From positions 1 through 64,000 of the forward strand of contig CALARK010000008.1 of assembly GCA_937888595.1 (NCBI GenBank): a stretch of DNA of 64,000 bases, read 5' to 3'. Within the stretch, counting starts at the first letter, position 1. Every line of letters begins with the position of its first letter. The stretch comes from an uncultured Sterolibacteriaceae bacterium. Its GTDB lineage: Bacteria > Pseudomonadota > Gammaproteobacteria > Burkholderiales > Rhodocyclaceae. Position numbers and translations under genes: made by a program. The notes below the pieces were generated by a model. That model was not told the DNA's origin and searched no databases. It saw only the letters and a program-made list of their open reading frames with translations. Below, piece by piece: positions 1-8,568 of the stretch.

Positions 1-1987
1 CCTGCGCCGCCGTGTTGATGGCTTCCGTCGCTTCCTTGATCCGCCCCACCACTTCACGCAGACGCTCGACCGTGGTGTTGGTGTCGTCTTTCAATTGGCC
101 GAAGGTGCCGCGATAGTCGCCGTCCATGGTGCGGGTCAGATCACCGCTGGCCAGGGAGTTCAGCACGTCGGCAATCGCTGACAGGCCCGTTGATGTGGTC
201 TCGACCAACTGGTTGAGCCCCTCGGACAGGTTGCGGAAGAAGCCTTCCTTGCCGTCCAGCGAGAGACGGCGGGTGAAATCACCATCGGCTGCACCCGAAA
301 TGAGGCCTTCCACTTCACGCTCGACGGCCACTTCCGCTGTGCGGTCCAGCCACTCGGCAACGGCACCGAGCCGCTCTCCCTGGTCGTTGATGACCGGACT
401 CGCGGACACGCGCAATTGCCGACTGCCAATTTCCAGGTTCGCCACATACGTCGTGGTCATCTCCGCGAGGAGTTTGGCCTGATGTGCCGGATTCTTGTGG
501 AAGCTGTCGATATTGACACCGACCATATGGTCGGCATCGAAATTGGGCAGCTGCTGGCGGATATCGGCCTCTGCACCCTTGAGAATGCGCTTCACCGAAT
601 GGTTGGCGTAAATGATGTTGCGGCCGGCATCGGCAATCATCACGCCGGTGGACACGTTGTCCAGCGCGATCTTGACCCGCGTCATCTCGTCGGCCTGCCG
701 CTTGGTCTCCGCCACCTCGAAGCCCATGCGCGTCTGCATCGCCTGCAGCGCCTGATTGAGCTTGCCCAGTTCGTCGTCGCGCGAGATGTCGATCACGTTT
801 GTATAGATCCCCTGGGTGATGTTGCGGAAGGTATCGATCGCCCCATCGATCGGCCCGCGGATGCTGGCAATCAGTCGCGACACGGCGATGAAGCCTATGG
901 CCACCAACGCGATGAAGGCCGCGATCAGCGTCCATAAGGTCTGCGCATAGCCCGCTTCGGCGGCAGTGACCTCGCTTTGCGCACGCGCAGTATGGAGCTT
1001 GTAGAGCGCATCCGCTTTTTCGGCGGCGGCGTCATAACTGGGATTGGCCTTCCTGAGCGTCGTCAGGGTTGCTTCGGTAAACTCCTCTTTCTCGATCAGG
1101 CCGATGCCGGCCAGCAATCCCTCCTGTACATAGACCTTGCGTGCAGCGGCATACTCTTCTGCCAGCTTGCGATGCTCATCGTCATGGATGAGTTTCTGGT
1201 AGCCCTCCCAGAGACGGGTGATCTCGGCGATGTTGTTCCTGATCACGTCGGCATGCAGCGTCAGCGGGTGATCGTGCAACTGCGAGAACGGGCTGACGGG
1301 ATCGTGCTGCAGGGCGAGCAGCAACTGCGAGCGGTTGTCGGCCATCAGCTTGCCGATGCGACCGACGATGCTCACCGGTTCGAAGCGCTGCTCGTACAGC
1401 GCATGTACGTTATCGTTGATGCGCGCCAGGCTGATCATCGCGTAAGCCATCACGGCAGCGATGACGAGTCCCAGTGCACCCAGGATCATCCCCATCCGGC
1501 CAGCGAGATTCAGTCGGGTGAAAAAGCCGCCTTCACTCGTCACTGCCTGACCGTAACGGATTTTCAGGTTGCCCTGCTTCTTGTCGCGGAACTGGCGGTA
1601 GAGGGCATCGATCTTCTCGATCACTGCCGGGTCCGCCTTGCGGCGCACCGACATGTAACCGGTCATCTGGCCTTTTTCCCAGATCGGTGTGGCATTCGCC
1701 AGCACCCAATAATAGTCGCCGTTCTTGCAGCGGTTCTTGACGTAGCCGGTCCACGGCCGACCTTCCTTGAGTGTTTTCCAGAGATCCTCGAAAGCCTCGG
1801 GCGGCATGTCGGGATGGCGCACGATGTTGTGCGGCTCGCCGATCAACTCGGCTTCGGTGAAGCCGCTGATGTCGAGGAAGTCCTTGTTGATATAGGTGAT
1901 GCGGCCCTTCAGATCGGTCTTCGAGACGATCAAGGTGCTGTCGGTCAGTTTGACCTCGTTGTCGGTCACAGGCTGGTTGATGCGCAT
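1..1987 (-). CDS. Aer-like methyl-accepting chemotaxis receptor with two PAS domains (3' end cut by window edge)
   Basis: This is a membrane chemoreceptor that would feed redox or energy signals to the CheA-CheW complex encoded just downstream. The start at 1987 is preceded by a purine-rich GAGAGAG. The first about 120 residues form an Aer-type PAS domain (motifs GRITYINKDF, HNIVRHPDMP, NGDYYWV). A membrane segment near residues 165-190 follows, then a helical, probably periplasmic region, a second membrane segment, a HAMP-like stretch and a second PAS domain (VSTGVMIADAGRNIIYAN). The signalling hairpin lies beyond position 1 and is not visible. Family knowledge says Aer PAS domains bind FAD; whether this one does cannot be seen. 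The receptor assignment is secure from architecture and context; the ligand is unknown. Confidence 0.85.
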   Translation of the reverse strand, partial: MRINQPVTDNEVKLTDSTLIVSKTDLKGRITYINKDFLDISGFTEAELIGEPHNIVRHPDMPPEAFEDLWKTLKEGRPWTGYVKNRCKNGDYYWVLANATPIWEKGQMTGYMSVRRKADPAVIEKIDALYRQFRDKKQGNLKIRYGQAVTSEGGFFTRLNLAGRMGMILGALGLVIAAVMAYAMISLARINDNVHALYEQRFEPVSIVGRIGKLMADNRSQLLLALQHDPVSPFSQLHDHPLTLHADVIRNNIAEITRLWEGYQKLIHDDEHRKLAEEYAAARKVYVQEGLLAGIGLIEKEEFTEATLTTLRKANPSYDAAAEKADALYKLHTARAQSEVTAAEAGYAQTLWTLIAAFIALVAIGFIAVSRLIASIRGPIDGAIDTFRNITQGIYTNVIDISRDDELGKLNQALQAMQTRMGFEVAETKRQADEMTRVKIALDNVSTGVMIADAGRNIIYANHSVKRILKGAEADIRQQLPNFDADHMVGVNIDSFHKNPAHQAKLLAEMTTTYVANLEIGSRQLRVSASPVINDQGERLGAVAEWLDRTAEVAVEREVEGLISGAADGDFTRRLSLDGKEGFFRNLSEGLNQLVETTSTGLSAIADVLNSLASGDLTRTMDGDYRGTFGQLKDDTNTTVERLREVVGRIKEATEAINTAAQ

Positions 1988-2023
1988 GTCGATCTCTCTC
2001 TTGTCTTATTTGTCGGGAATCAA

Positions 2024-2533
2024 TCAGGCAGCGGTCGCGGCTGCTTCGTCCATCAATGCCATTTCGGCCGACAGCATCAGCCGCTCGATATCGACAACGA
2101 TCAGCATGCGCTCGTCGAGCGTACCGAGCCCCTTGATGTAGCGGGTGTCGACGCTGGCGGCGAACTCGGGCGCGGGACGGATCTGCTCGCTACGCAGGCT
2201 GGTGACGTCCGATACGCCATCGACGACGATGCCGACGACGCGACCGGAGATCGAGAGGATGATGACGACCGTGAACGGCGTGTATTCGGCCTTGCCGACA
2301 CCGAACTTGATGCGCAAATCGACGATCGGCACGATGATGCCGCGCAGGTTGATGACGCCCTTGATGAAATCCGGCACGTTGGCGATGGTGGTCGGCTGCT
2401 CGTAGCCGCGAATCTCCTGCACCTTCAGGATGTCGATCGCGTATTCCTCGGGGCCGAGCGTGAAGGTGAGGAATTCCTGGGCATAGCCGCCTTCGTCTCC
2501 GGTTTCGGACTTGCGGGTGCTTTCCTGAACCAT
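2024..2533 (-). CDS. cheW: chemotaxis coupling protein CheW
   Basis: CheW is the cytoplasmic adaptor that couples receptors to the CheA kinase. The 169-aa product is a single CheW/SH3-like domain with the usual motifs EFLTFTLGPEEYAIDI, VQEIRGYE, VPDFIKGVINLRGIIVPIVDLR and GIVVDGVSDV. A short polar N-terminal extension (about 18 residues) precedes the domain. It lies between cheA and an Aer-like receptor on the same strand, 20 bp after cheA, so co-transcription is likely. Identity is secure. Confidence 0.95.
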   Translation of the reverse strand: MVQESTRKSETGDEGGYAQEFLTFTLGPEEYAIDILKVQEIRGYEQPTTIANVPDFIKGVINLRGIIVPIVDLRIKFGVGKAEYTPFTVVIILSISGRVVGIVVDGVSDVTSLRSEQIRPAPEFAASVDTRYIKGLGTLDERMLIVVDIERLMLSAEMALMDEAAATAA

Positions 2534-2553
2534 GCGGGTTCTCCTTGAGTGTG

Positions 2554-4821
2554 TCAGGCAGCGGCCGGCAACGCGTGGCGCGCCATGCCGACCAGCATCG
2601 AAACGTCGAGGATCAGGGCGACGCGGCCGTCGCCCATGATGGTGGCGCCGGCGATGCCGGGCACCTTGCGATAATTGGATTCGAGGCTCTTGATGACGAC
2701 CTGATGCTGCCCGACCATCGCGTCCACGAACAGTGCCGCCTTGATGCCATCGGTCTCGAGAATGATCATGATGCCGTTCTCGTAGGAGCGGACCGCATCC
2801 GGCACGCCGAAGATTTCGTGCAGCGTCACCACCGGCAGGTAGTCGTCGCGCACCTGGATCAGCTTCTCGACGCCGGAGACGCTCTTCATCATGCTGCGGT
2901 CGGCCTGCAGCGACTCGATGACGTAGCCGAGCGGGATGATGTAGGTTTCCTTGCCGACCGCCACCGACATGCCGTCGAGGATGGCGAGCGTCAGCGGCAG
3001 GCGCACCGTCATGCGCGTGCCGACGCCGGCCATCGAATCGATATCGACACGGCCGCCCATGGCGGTGATGTTCTTCTTCACCACATCCATGCCGACGCCG
3101 CGCCCCGACACGTCGGTAATCTGGTCGGCCGTCGAGAACCCGGCTTCGAAGATGAGCTGAAACACTTCCTGGTCACTCATCTGGTCGTGCACGTTGAGGC
3201 CCCGCTCCTTCGCCTTGGCGAGGATCTTCTCGCGCGGCAGGCCGGCACCGTCGTCGCCGACCTCGATGACGATGTTGCCGCTCTGGTGGTAGGCGGAGAG
3301 GGTGATCGTGCCGACCGGTTGCTTGCCCTTCGCAGCGCGCACCTCGGGAGGTTCGATGCCATGATCGAGGCTGTTGCGGACCAGGTGGGTGAGCGGATCG
3401 GTGATGCGCTCGATCAGGCCCTTGTCGAGCTCGGTGCTCTCGCCGGAGAGCTTGAGCTCGACCTGCTTGCCGAGCTTCTGCGAGATGTCGCGCACGACGC
3501 GCGGGAAGCGCGAGAACACGACCGACATCGGCATCATGCGGATCGACATGACGGCTTCCTGCAGATCACGTGTGTTGCGCTCGAGCTGGATCAGGCCGTT
3601 GTGCAGGCGTTCGAACTCGACCGGATCGACGTGTGCCGCCGACTGGGCCAGCATGGCCTGGGTGATGACAAGTTCGCCGACGAGGTTGATGAGCTGGTCG
3701 ACCTTGTCCACGCCGACCCGGATGGTCGTGTCGCTGCCGGGCTTGGCGGCGGGTGCTGCGGCACGCCTCGATTCCTGGCCGGCGGGTTTGTCGCGCACTG
3801 CCGCGGCCGGAGCGGAGGCCGCAGGGGCGGCTTCTGACCTGTCGGGCTCGGACCTAGCCGGCTCCGCGAGCTTGTCGGGCAGGGGAGCGAAAAAGCCGTA
3901 GGCATCGTTTTCTTCGCTGGCGGTAGGCTGGGCGGGCGCTTCCTGAACGACCGGCAGGGGTTCGAAGAAACCGAAGGCGTCATCCTCGACCTTCTCTTCC
4001 GGAACCGGCGGCAGGGTATCGAAAAAGCCGTACGCATCATCAGCAGCGACGTCAGGCACGACGGCCTCGTCGAAGAAGCCGTAGGCCCCGTCCGGCGAGC
4101 CGCCGGCGCCGGTTTCGGCCTGGCCGAGCGGCGTGATGCGGATGCTGTCGTTGCGGGCGACGAACTCGAGCAGTTCGCGCAGCACCTCGATGTCGGACGC
4201 ACCGACGACCTGCACCTGCCAGGGCTGGTCCGCGGTTTCCGGCCGTGCCACGACGCGCACTTCACCTTGCTCCGCCAGTTCGGCGAGCAGATTATCGTTC
4301 GCCGCCGCGGCTTGCGCCGTGTCGCCGTCGATGATGTAGCGCAGGTCGAAGCCGGCTTCCGACGTCGCTGGGATGGGCGCTGCAAAAGTCGGCGCCGGCG
4401 GGACGGCGGCCGGGGATGTGGCCGCGGCACCGCCCCCCTCGGTCAGGGCATGCAGGCGTTGGCAGATCGCCTCGGCGGCGGCACGGTCAGCCTCGCCGTC
4501 GCCCTGATGCGCCGCCAGCAGGTTCTTCAGCACGTCACCGGCGTCGAGGAAGGCATCGATCATGTCTTCGCGCAGGGTCGTCTCCCCCTTGCGGATGCGG
4601 TCGAGCAGGTTTTCGAGGATGTGCGTGACTTCCGCCAAGTCGGTGAAGCCGAAGGTGCCGGACGATCCCTTGATCGAATGGGCGGCACGAAAGATCGCAT
4701 TGAGCTGCTCGCTGTCGGGGTTGCCGACATCCAGCGTGAGCAGCAGGTTTTCCATAGTCGCCAGATGCTCCGCGGTTTCCTCGAAGAAAACCTGATAGAA
4801 CTGGCTCATGTCGATGGCCAT
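2554..4821 (-). CDS. cheA: chemotaxis histidine kinase CheA
   Basis: CheA is the cytoplasmic sensor kinase that phosphorylates CheY. The 755-aa protein has an N-terminal HPt domain with the phosphorylatable His48 (FRAAHSIKGSSGTFGF), an unusually long Pro/Ala-rich linker (about residues 125-360), a dimerisation helix pair, the HATPase domain (N box LTHLVRNSLDHGIE, G1 GDDGAGL, G2 GRGVGMDVVKKNI) and a C-terminal CheW-like domain. The linker holds four repeats of a short aromatic motif (A-Y/F-G-F-F). A perfect copy of the 23-bp dispersed repeat lies in the linker (4385-4407) and is read as AVPPAPTF. Start at 4821 gives MAIDMSQFYQVFFEE, a standard HPt start. Confidence 0.96.
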   Translation of the reverse strand: MAIDMSQFYQVFFEETAEHLATMENLLLTLDVGNPDSEQLNAIFRAAHSIKGSSGTFGFTDLAEVTHILENLLDRIRKGETTLREDMIDAFLDAGDVLKNLLAAHQGDGEADRAAAEAICQRLHALTEGGGAAATSPAAVPPAPTFAAPIPATSEAGFDLRYIIDGDTAQAAAANDNLLAELAEQGEVRVVARPETADQPWQVQVVGASDIEVLRELLEFVARNDSIRITPLGQAETGAGGSPDGAYGFFDEAVVPDVAADDAYGFFDTLPPVPEEKVEDDAFGFFEPLPVVQEAPAQPTASEENDAYGFFAPLPDKLAEPARSEPDRSEAAPAASAPAAAVRDKPAGQESRRAAAPAAKPGSDTTIRVGVDKVDQLINLVGELVITQAMLAQSAAHVDPVEFERLHNGLIQLERNTRDLQEAVMSIRMMPMSVVFSRFPRVVRDISQKLGKQVELKLSGESTELDKGLIERITDPLTHLVRNSLDHGIEPPEVRAAKGKQPVGTITLSAYHQSGNIVIEVGDDGAGLPREKILAKAKERGLNVHDQMSDQEVFQLIFEAGFSTADQITDVSGRGVGMDVVKKNITAMGGRVDIDSMAGVGTRMTVRLPLTLAILDGMSVAVGKETYIIPLGYVIESLQADRSMMKSVSGVEKLIQVRDDYLPVVTLHEIFGVPDAVRSYENGIMIILETDGIKAALFVDAMVGQHQVVIKSLESNYRKVPGIAGATIMGDGRVALILDVSMLVGMARHALPAAA
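4385..4407 (-). repeat. 23-bp dispersed repeat, perfect copy, inside cheA
   Basis: Matches the 23-bp consensus (GCCGTCCCG ... GCGCCGACTTT) at every base. It reads in the sense direction of cheA and encodes AVPPAPTF in the variable linker after the HPt domain. Confidence 0.9.
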
Positions 4822-4867
4822 TGCGCCCCCTTGCCGAAATCAGGCGAGTCGATGAATGATGCGGTGG

Positions 4868-5233
4868 TCAGCCGATCACTTTCTTGACGACCTCGACGAG
4901 CTTTTGCGGATCGAAAGGCTTGACCAGCCAGCCGGTGGCGCCTGCCGCACGCCCCTGCTGCTTCATGGCGTCGGACGACTCGGTCGTCAGCATCAGGATC
5001 GGCACGGTCTTGTATTGCGGCAGGCCACGCAGGGTCTTGATCAGCGTCAGGCCGTCCATGCGTGGCATGTTCTGGTCCGTCAGGATCAGGTTGAAGGTCT
5101 TGCCTTTGGCCTTGTCGAGCCCGTCCATGCCATCGACCGCCTCGACCACCTCGTAGCCCGAGCTTTTCAGGGTGAAGCCGACCATCTGGCGGATGGAGGC
5201 GGAGTCGTCGATCGCGAGGATGGATTTGGCCAT
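4868..5233 (-). CDS. cheY: chemotaxis response regulator CheY
   Basis: CheY is the single-domain receiver that carries the phosphoryl signal from CheA to the flagellar switch. The product is 121 aa, the normal family length. Visible residues are the acidic pair Asp9-Asp10 (AIDDSASIRQ), phospho-acceptor Asp53 (LILTDQNMP), the conserved Thr/Ser of MLTTE and the Lys of LVKPFDP. It sits 46 bp upstream of cheA in transcription order and 15 bp downstream of a receptor gene, so it belongs to the same operon. It has no output domain. Confidence 0.95.
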   Translation of the reverse strand: MAKSILAIDDSASIRQMVGFTLKSSGYEVVEAVDGMDGLDKAKGKTFNLILTDQNMPRMDGLTLIKTLRGLPQYKTVPILMLTTESSDAMKQQGRAAGATGWLVKPFDPQKLVEVVKKVIG

Positions 5234-5248
5234 GTTATTGCTCCTGTT

Positions 5249-6454
5249 TCAAAAGAGTTCGATGTCGCCTTTGGTCATTGCCTGCTGGCTGACGGGGTTG
5301 TTGTCGGTTTTTGCCTCGATATCCTTGAGTGCGGCGGCGATGCCGGCCTGCTCTTCGCGCAGGGACGCGATGGCGGCGTGGCCGTCGACGCTGGCGGCCT
5401 CCTGCTCGAGCGCCTTGCCGAGCACATCGAGGTGCCGCATGGCGTCATCGAGTGCATCGACGCGGCGCAGCACATGGGCGAGCAGTTGCGACACCATGTC
5501 CTGGAATTGCAGCGCGGTCACGGCCCGGCCGACCAGGGATTCGACGTTGGCGGCACTGGTGCCGAGCGCCCCGACCGCCTCGATGCGGGCGAGGTTCTGG
5601 CGCTCCATGGTGTGGATGATGTCTTCCACCTTCTGCTTCGACTCGAGGGCGAAAGTCATGTCCTGGCTGGCCATGCTTTGAATGGCGTTCTCGGTTTCCC
5701 TGACCGATGCTTCCATGCTTTGCATCAGCGTGTTGATCTGCTGCGAAAACTGGGTCGTCCGCGCCGACAGGTCGCGCACCTCGTCGGCAACGACGGCGAA
5801 GCCGCGCCCGGCCTCGCCGGCACGGGCCGCCTCGATGGCCGCATTCAGAGCCAGCAGGTTGGTCTGCTTGGCGATGGCGCCGATTTCCGAAAGGATGCCC
5901 TGCACGTCCTGCGCATTCCGGGCGATCTTGTCTGTGAGCTCCACCAGTTCCATGCCCAGCTTGCTGTTGCCGATGACGCTGTCGACCACGCGCTGCATGA
6001 CGCTGGAGGTGTCGTGCACGAATTCGTCGAACTGGACCTGCGTTTCGCCGTCGAGCGAACCGGTCGTCACGGCAAAAGTCAGCTTGCGCTGTTCCTCGGT
6101 CTGTTCGTGCATGCCATGGAAGCTTTCGGTCAGATCCTCGATGGCATCGCGCAGCAGGCTCTGCACCCGCCCGATCTCTCCCCGGGCAGAATCGAACTGG
6201 GCACGGAAACGGGCGGAGCACTCTCCCAGCAGGTTGCGGAATTCCTCGAGCAGCTTGCGCTCTTCTTCCGCCCGGTCGATCACGGCCGTGACATCCCGGC
6301 TCTGGCTGGCGCCGATCAGCCACCACCCGATGGCCAGCACGGCGAGAGCCAGTCCCGGTGCCCAGCCCGCGCTTGGAACCAGCGCATAGAACACGGCCGC
6401 CACCACGACGGTCAGGAGGATGCCGCGCCCCGATGTGCTATCGAATGATCCCAT
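5249..6454 (-). CDS. methyl-accepting chemotaxis-type protein lacking a classical sensor domain
   Basis: The 401-aa product has hydrophobic segments at about residues 12-48 and then a cytoplasmic part. The receptor signalling hairpin is unmistakable (GAIAKQTNLLALNAAIEAARAG, GRGFAVVADEVRDL), but no periplasmic or PAS sensor domain is present. The C-terminal third (ALQFQDMVSQLLAHVLRRVD and a helical tail) resembles the short receptors often found next to cheY. The role is probably signalling to CheA from a membrane-anchored or cytoplasmic array; the stimulus is unknown. It is co-oriented with cheY and motB. Confidence 0.85.
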   Translation of the reverse strand: MGSFDSTSGRGILLTVVVAAVFYALVPSAGWAPGLALAVLAIGWWLIGASQSRDVTAVIDRAEEERKLLEEFRNLLGECSARFRAQFDSARGEIGRVQSLLRDAIEDLTESFHGMHEQTEEQRKLTFAVTTGSLDGETQVQFDEFVHDTSSVMQRVVDSVIGNSKLGMELVELTDKIARNAQDVQGILSEIGAIAKQTNLLALNAAIEAARAGEAGRGFAVVADEVRDLSARTTQFSQQINTLMQSMEASVRETENAIQSMASQDMTFALESKQKVEDIIHTMERQNLARIEAVGALGTSAANVESLVGRAVTALQFQDMVSQLLAHVLRRVDALDDAMRHLDVLGKALEQEAASVDGHAAIASLREEQAGIAAALKDIEAKTDNNPVSQQAMTKGDIELF

Positions 6455-6535
6455 GCAGCGAATGCTTTCACCGTTTTGCCAGAACTGCCGGGATATCCGG
6501 CATTGCGGCCGATTCTAATACCAAAGCCCGACGGT

Positions 6536-7480
6536 TCAGCGGGGCGGCTGGCCGGCGGGAACGATGCCCTGCGCGTTCAATTGCGCCGCCTCGCTGACTT
6601 CAGCGACCTGCTCTTTCCCGTCGCTCAGGATGGCATCTTCGGTCCGCTTGTTGAGGACGACGATGCTGATGCGGCGATTGATCGGACTGAAGGGCTGTTC
6701 CTTGTCGAACAGGACCGTCGAGGCGAAGCCGACGACGCGCATCACCTTGGCATCGTCCAGGCCGCCGCTGACCATTTCGCGGCGCGAGGCATTGGCCCGG
6801 TTGGTGGAAAGCTCCCAGTTGCCGAAGCCCCGGTCTCCGCCGGCATAGGGCGTCGCGTCGGTATGCCCGGACAGCGAAATGCGATTCTCCACCTTGTTCA
6901 GCAGCGGGCCGATCTCGCGCAGGATCTGCTTGGTATAGGGCTTCAGTTCCGAACTGGCAGAATCGAACATGGGTCGGTTCTGCTCGTCGACGATCTGGAT
7001 GCGCAAACCTTCGGCGGTGATGTCGAGGAGCATCTGGTTCTTGAACTGCTTCAGCGTCGGGCTGGCCTCGATGAGCGCCTCGAGGTCGCCCTTGAGGCCC
7101 TCCAGGCGCTGCTTTTCGAGTTTCTCGAAATCCGCCTTGAGCGCCTGCAGGTTGATCTTCTTGGCCGGCGACTCGATCTCGCCTTTCTTGACCTGGCCGT
7201 GGGTGCGCGTCAGGTCCTCGCCGCCGCCCTGGATCACCGACGACGAGTCGCCGGAACCGGAGCCGCCGAACAGCGCCACCATCAGCGGCGTCTGGAAGTA
7301 GTCGGCGATGCCCTTCAGGTCGCCCTTGGTGGTCGAGCCGAGCAGCCACATCAGCAGGAAGAAGGCCATCATCGCCGTGACGAAGTCGGCATAGGCGATC
7401 TTCCAGGCGCCGCCATGCGCGCCGGCGCCCCCCTTCTTGATCTTCTTGACTACGATTGGCTGCTGGCTATCGTCGCTCAT
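6536..7480 (-). CDS. motB: flagellar motor stator protein MotB
   Basis: MotB forms the proton channel of the flagellar stator with MotA and anchors it to peptidoglycan. The 314-aa protein has a basic N-terminus, one membrane helix with the essential proton-binding Asp32 (WKIAYADFVTAMMAFFLLMWLL), a plug/linker region and a C-terminal OmpA-like peptidoglycan-binding domain (ISLSGHTDATPY, STNRANASRREMV, RISIVVLN). The start at 7480 gives MSDDSQQP. Two more ATGAGCGAC copies lie 10 and 20 bp upstream, out of frame with it, because the 5' end is a 10-bp tandem repeat. No good Shine-Dalgarno sequence is visible, and a 23-bp dispersed repeat separates it from motA. Confidence 0.94.
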   Translation of the reverse strand: MSDDSQQPIVVKKIKKGGAGAHGGAWKIAYADFVTAMMAFFLLMWLLGSTTKGDLKGIADYFQTPLMVALFGGSGSGDSSSVIQGGGEDLTRTHGQVKKGEIESPAKKINLQALKADFEKLEKQRLEGLKGDLEALIEASPTLKQFKNQMLLDITAEGLRIQIVDEQNRPMFDSASSELKPYTKQILREIGPLLNKVENRISLSGHTDATPYAGGDRGFGNWELSTNRANASRREMVSGGLDDAKVMRVVGFASTVLFDKEQPFSPINRRISIVVLNKRTEDAILSDGKEQVAEVSEAAQLNAQGIVPAGQPPR

Positions 7481-7500
7481 GGTCGCTCATGGTCGCTCAT
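7471..7500 (-). repeat. three tandem 10-bp repeats (ATGAGCGACC) at the motB start
   Basis: On the minus strand ATGAGCGAC occurs three times with an exact 10-bp period. Each copy starts with ATG, but consecutive copies are in different frames, so only the last (7480) opens the full MotB frame. Gain or loss of a unit would leave that copy intact but change its leader. Confidence 0.9.
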
Positions 7501-7512
7501 CGGGAAGCAGGA

Positions 7513-7535
7513 AAAGTCGGCGCCGGCGGGACGGC
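7513..7535 (-). repeat. 23-bp dispersed repeat, perfect copy, motA-motB gap
   Basis: Perfect copy reading in the direction of motA and motB. It occupies nearly half of the gap between the motA stop (7550) and the motB start region. Confidence 0.9.
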
Positions 7536-7549
7536 GATAAGCTTGCCCC

Positions 7550-8407
7550 TTACTTGCCTTTTCTGTTCTTGATGTCTTCCTCGAGCTCGCTGAAGCTCGG
7601 CCGGTCGCCCGAGTACAGTACCTTGCGGCCGAACTCGATCGCCACCTGCGGCGCATAGCCGTTCATGCTCGCCAGCAGCACCACCTTGATGCACTGGTAG
7701 ATCTTGCTGCCCTCGTCTACCTTCTGGTTGAGCTGGTTGGCGATCGGCTCGACGAAGCCGTAGGAAAGCAGGATGCCCAGGAAGGTGCCGACCAGCGCGC
7801 CGCCGATCATCTTGCCGAGCACGGCGGGCGGTGCCCCGACCGAACCCATCACGTTGACCACCCCCATCACCGCGACGACGATACCCATCGCCGGAATGGC
7901 GCCGGCCAGCGACTGCACCATGTGCGCCGGGAAATGGGCCTCGGCATGGTGGGTTTCGATCTCGATATCCATCAGGTTCTCGATCTCGAAGGCATTGAGG
8001 TTGCCTCCGACCATCATGCGCAGGTAATCGGTGATGAACTCCATCACGTGGTGGTCGCTGGACACCGAGGGATATTTGGAAAAGATCGGGCTGGCATCGG
8101 GGTTCTCGACATCGTTCTCGATCGACATCAGGCCCTCCTTGCGCACCTTCGAGAGGATCTCGAACAGCATCGCCAGCAGGTCCATGTACAGGGCCTTGTT
8201 GAACTTGGATCCCTTGAGTACACCCGGTATCGCGCCGAGCACGGCCTTGAGCGCCTTCGGACCGCTGGATGCAACCAGATAGCCGATGGTGAGGCCGATG
8301 ATGGCGAGATACTCGAGCGGCACCCACAGCGCCCCCAGACTGCCGTGCACGGCATACGTGCCGATTGACGCAGCCAGAACGATGACATAGCCGACGAGCA
8401 ATAACAT
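7550..8407 (-). CDS. motA: flagellar motor stator protein MotA
   Basis: MotA is the inner-membrane partner of MotB; its cytoplasmic loop contacts the rotor. The product is 285 aa, the usual length, with membrane segments near residues 1-20, 30-50, 165-190 and 200-220. It carries the conserved loops VENPDASPIFSKYP and VMEFITDYLRMMVGG, and the pore segments AGAIPAMGIVVAVMGVV and IGGALVGTFLGILLSYGFVEP. It is followed by motB in the same direction. Confidence 0.95.
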   Translation of the reverse strand: MLLLVGYVIVLAASIGTYAVHGSLGALWVPLEYLAIIGLTIGYLVASSGPKALKAVLGAIPGVLKGSKFNKALYMDLLAMLFEILSKVRKEGLMSIENDVENPDASPIFSKYPSVSSDHHVMEFITDYLRMMVGGNLNAFEIENLMDIEIETHHAEAHFPAHMVQSLAGAIPAMGIVVAVMGVVNVMGSVGAPPAVLGKMIGGALVGTFLGILLSYGFVEPIANQLNQKVDEGSKIYQCIKVVLLASMNGYAPQVAIEFGRKVLYSGDRPSFSELEEDIKNRKGK

Positions 8408-8483
8408 GAAGCAACCCCGGAAATAGAATCAGCCGCCACGGACGCAGTCCGCGCGCAAACAGGCGCAATGATAACGGCAAAGC

Positions 8484-8500
8484 CGGCCTGCTGCAGGCCG
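8484..8500. other. small inverted repeat downstream of flhC
   Basis: CGGCCTG and CAGGCCG form a 7-bp stem with a 3-base loop, just beyond the flhC terminator and upstream of motA. It may be a second terminator arm or a chance palindrome. Confidence 0.35.
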
Positions 8501-8502
8501 AC

Positions 8503-8543
8503 GACAAAACCAAAACGGCCGCACCCCGCGAGGGGTGCGGCCG
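8503..8543 (-). terminator. rho-independent terminator of flhDC
   Basis: On the minus strand, 25 bp after the flhC stop, a 12-bp perfect GC-rich stem (8516-8527 paired with 8532-8543) with a 4-base loop is followed by a T-rich tail (TTTTGGTTTTG). This is a textbook intrinsic terminator separating flhDC from motA. Confidence 0.85.
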
Positions 8544-8568
8544 CTGCAGGGAGAGTACTGCGGGTACG

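Noticed and set aside
977..2548. Long open frame antisense to the chemoreceptor and cheW
   Set aside because: GC-rich third positions keep antisense frames open; the minus strand encodes clear receptor and CheW domains, and the antisense product is His/Asp/Arg-rich with no recognisable motif.
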